Assembly: GCF_000334915.1 (NCBI RefSeq)
Contig: NZ_AMSF01000055.1
Location: 62,001 to 126,000, forward strand
Reading direction: 5' to 3'
Length of the DNA stretch: 64,000 bases
Source: Dyella ginsengisoli LA-4
GTDB taxonomy: Bacteria > Pseudomonadota > Gammaproteobacteria > Xanthomonadales > Rhodanobacteraceae
Shown: positions 62,503 to 64,000 of the stretch, piece by piece
Position numbering within the stretch: the first letter of the stretch is position 1
How the letters are laid out: each line of letters starts with the position of its first letter
Notes under the pieces: generated by a model
The model's input: only the letters and a program-made list of their open reading frames with translations
What the model was told of the DNA's origin: nothing
The model's database searches: none
Translations under genes and position numbers: made by a program

Positions 62503-64000
62503 ATGGCCATCCAGAATCCGCCCGTCTCGCAGACCCGCTCCTTCAGTACCGTCTTCCTGATCGAAATGTGGGAGCGCTTCGGCTTCTACGGCATGCAGGT
62601 GCTGATGGTCACCTACATGATCAAGAAGCTCGGCTTTGTCGACACCCGCTCCAACCTGGTGTGGGGCGCGGCGGCGGCGCTGATCTACGTGACGCCGGCG
62701 ATCGGCGGCTGGGTCGGCGACAAGCTGATCGGCACCCGCCGCACCATGCGCATGGGCGCGATCGTGCTGATGCTCGGCTATGCGCTGCTGTGGATCCCCA
62801 CCGAGAGCGCCGGCTTCCTGTACATCTCGCTGGGCGTGATCATCGTCGGCAACGGCATGTTCAAGCCGAACGCCGGCAACCTCGTGCGCAAGATCTACGA
62901 GGGCGACGACACCAAGATCGACAGCGCCTTCACCATCTACTACATGGCGGTGAACATCGGCTCGACCATCTCGATGCTGCTCACCCCGTGGATCCGCGAC
63001 TACGTCGGCCAGCACTACGGCGACGACTGGGGCTGGCACACCGCCTTCGGCGCCTGCGCGGTCGGTCTCGCGCTGGGCCTGGTCAACTACGCGCTGATGA
63101 GCCGCACGCTCGCCCACATCGGTTCGCCGGCGGACAACAAGCCGGTCGACCTGAAGAAGCTCGCCGGCGTGCTCGGCGCGGGTATCGTGCTGGTGTTCGT
63201 CTCGGCCTTCATCCTGCAGAACGAGGCGGTCGCGCGCGTGTGCGTGTACGCCGCCGGCGTGGTGATCCTGGGCATCTTCATCCACCTGATCCGTTCCAGC
63301 CACCGCGACGAGCGCGCCGGCCTCACCGCCGCGCTGGTGCTGACGGTGCAGACGATCTTCTTCTTCATCTTCTACCAGCAGATGTCCACGTCGCTGAACC
63401 TGTTCGCGCAGAAGAACGTGAACCTGGATTTCAGCCTGTTCGGCTGGCACGTCTTCACGTGGATTCCGGAGCAGTTCCAGTCGCTCAACGCGATCTGGAT
63501 CGTGCTGCTCAGCCCGGTGCTGGTATTGATCTACAACTCGCTGGGCCGCGCCGGCAAGGACATCTCCGTCGCCGCCAAGTTCGCCTGGGGCTTCGCCGCG
63601 GTGGCAATCGGCTTCTTCATCTACGGCGTCGGCGCGCGCTGGGCCGTCAACGGCCAGGTGTCGTCGTGGATCATGGTGTGGGGCTACGGCCTGTATTCGC
63701 TGGGCGAGCTGCTCGTGTCGGGCCTGGGCCTGGCGATGATCGCCCGCTATGTGCCGGCGCGCATGGGTGGCTTCATGATGGGTGCCTACTACGTGGCCTC
63801 GGGCATCTCGCAGTACCTGGGCAGCGTCGTGGCGAACTATGCGCACATTCCGGAAGGCATCAAGGATCCGGTGCAGTCGCTGGACATCTACACCAGCCTG
63901 TTCAACAAGCTCGGCATGGTCGGCGTGGGCTGCACGGTGATCGCGATCGCGGTGCTGCCTTTGATGAACCGGCTGTCGGCCAGTCACTCCGACGTGGCGA
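62503..64000 (+). CDS. POT/PTR family proton-dependent peptide transporter, 3' end outside window
   Basis: The gene runs off the right edge after about 499 codons. It shows the PTR2 signatures: EMWERFGFYGMQ in helix 1 (ExxER-type proton-coupling motif), GGWVGDKLIGTRRTM, and FTIYYMAVNIGSTISMLLTPWI. At least 12 helices are visible. It imports di- or tripeptides with protons. An alternative in-frame ATG lies at 62482; neither start has a well-spaced ribosome site. It may use peptides released by the secreted S9 peptidases in this window. Confidence 0.92.
   Translation, partial: MAIQNPPVSQTRSFSTVFLIEMWERFGFYGMQVLMVTYMIKKLGFVDTRSNLVWGAAAALIYVTPAIGGWVGDKLIGTRRTMRMGAIVLMLGYALLWIPTESAGFLYISLGVIIVGNGMFKPNAGNLVRKIYEGDDTKIDSAFTIYYMAVNIGSTISMLLTPWIRDYVGQHYGDDWGWHTAFGACAVGLALGLVNYALMSRTLAHIGSPADNKPVDLKKLAGVLGAGIVLVFVSAFILQNEAVARVCVYAAGVVILGIFIHLIRSSHRDERAGLTAALVLTVQTIFFFIFYQQMSTSLNLFAQKNVNLDFSLFGWHVFTWIPEQFQSLNAIWIVLLSPVLVLIYNSLGRAGKDISVAAKFAWGFAAVAIGFFIYGVGARWAVNGQVSSWIMVWGYGLYSLGELLVSGLGLAMIARYVPARMGGFMMGAYYVASGISQYLGSVVANYAHIPEGIKDPVQSLDIYTSLFNKLGMVGVGCTVIAIAVLPLMNRLSASHSDVA

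Overview
The window is chromosomal DNA of high GC content (about two thirds G+C by eye) from a gammaproteobacterium of the order Lysobacterales (Xanthomonadales), most likely the Rhodanobacteraceae. The evidence is gene content and order: petABC followed by sspAB, a DegS-like protease next to petA, phoH(ybeZ)-ybeY-corC, pilB-pilC-pilD-coaE-mutT, DUF1631 and DUF3301 genes, and GTAGGAG-type REP elements. I assign no species. I saw no rRNA, tRNA, CRISPR array, phage or plasmid module.

Bases 1-16,000 are mainly housekeeping: a partial acyltransferase, MarC, an SDR, grxD, sodB, purE-purK, a Trm112-like protein, DUF1631-nadC, DUF3301, sspB/sspA, the cytochrome bc1 operon petABC, a DegS-like protease, a lytic transglycosylase and miaB. 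Bases 16,900-31,000 hold REP elements, a TetR-controlled HlyD/ABC export operon with a striking AT-rich palindrome, phoH-ybeY-corC, a DUF4105 (Lnb-domain) membrane protein where lnt often sits, corA, a RAYT transposase flanked by arrays of its presumed REP substrate, and a secreted S9 peptidase.

Bases 29,700-53,700 form a type IV pilus and glycoconjugate region. It contains a GT39-like membrane glycosyltransferase, two tandem type IVa pilins behind a sigma-54-like promoter, and two paralogous GT-C/TPR membrane proteins. A tightly overlapping operon follows: DegT sugar aminotransferase, acyl carrier protein, KASIII, Rieske oxygenase, SDR, NeuD-like acyltransferase, a second KASIII, then flippase, GT2 and methyltransferase. 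A leftward trio of glycosyltransferases comes next, and finally pilB, pilC, pilD and coaE. I infer that the ACP/KAS/oxygenase block builds an unusual short acyl group for an amino sugar of a surface glycan, possibly a pilin glycan. This is the most interesting system in the window.

Bases 53,700-64,000 return to housekeeping: mutT, folA, thyA, a GYF_2/AIM24 protein, lgt, a second S9 peptidase, a TPM/TPM/LemA set, dgkA and a POT peptide transporter cut by the window edge.

A recurring theme is REP DNA at the 3' ends of genes. miaB, lgt, ybeY and the RAYT gene all take their stop codon from inside a REP, and ybeY has gained a REP-encoded C-terminal tail.
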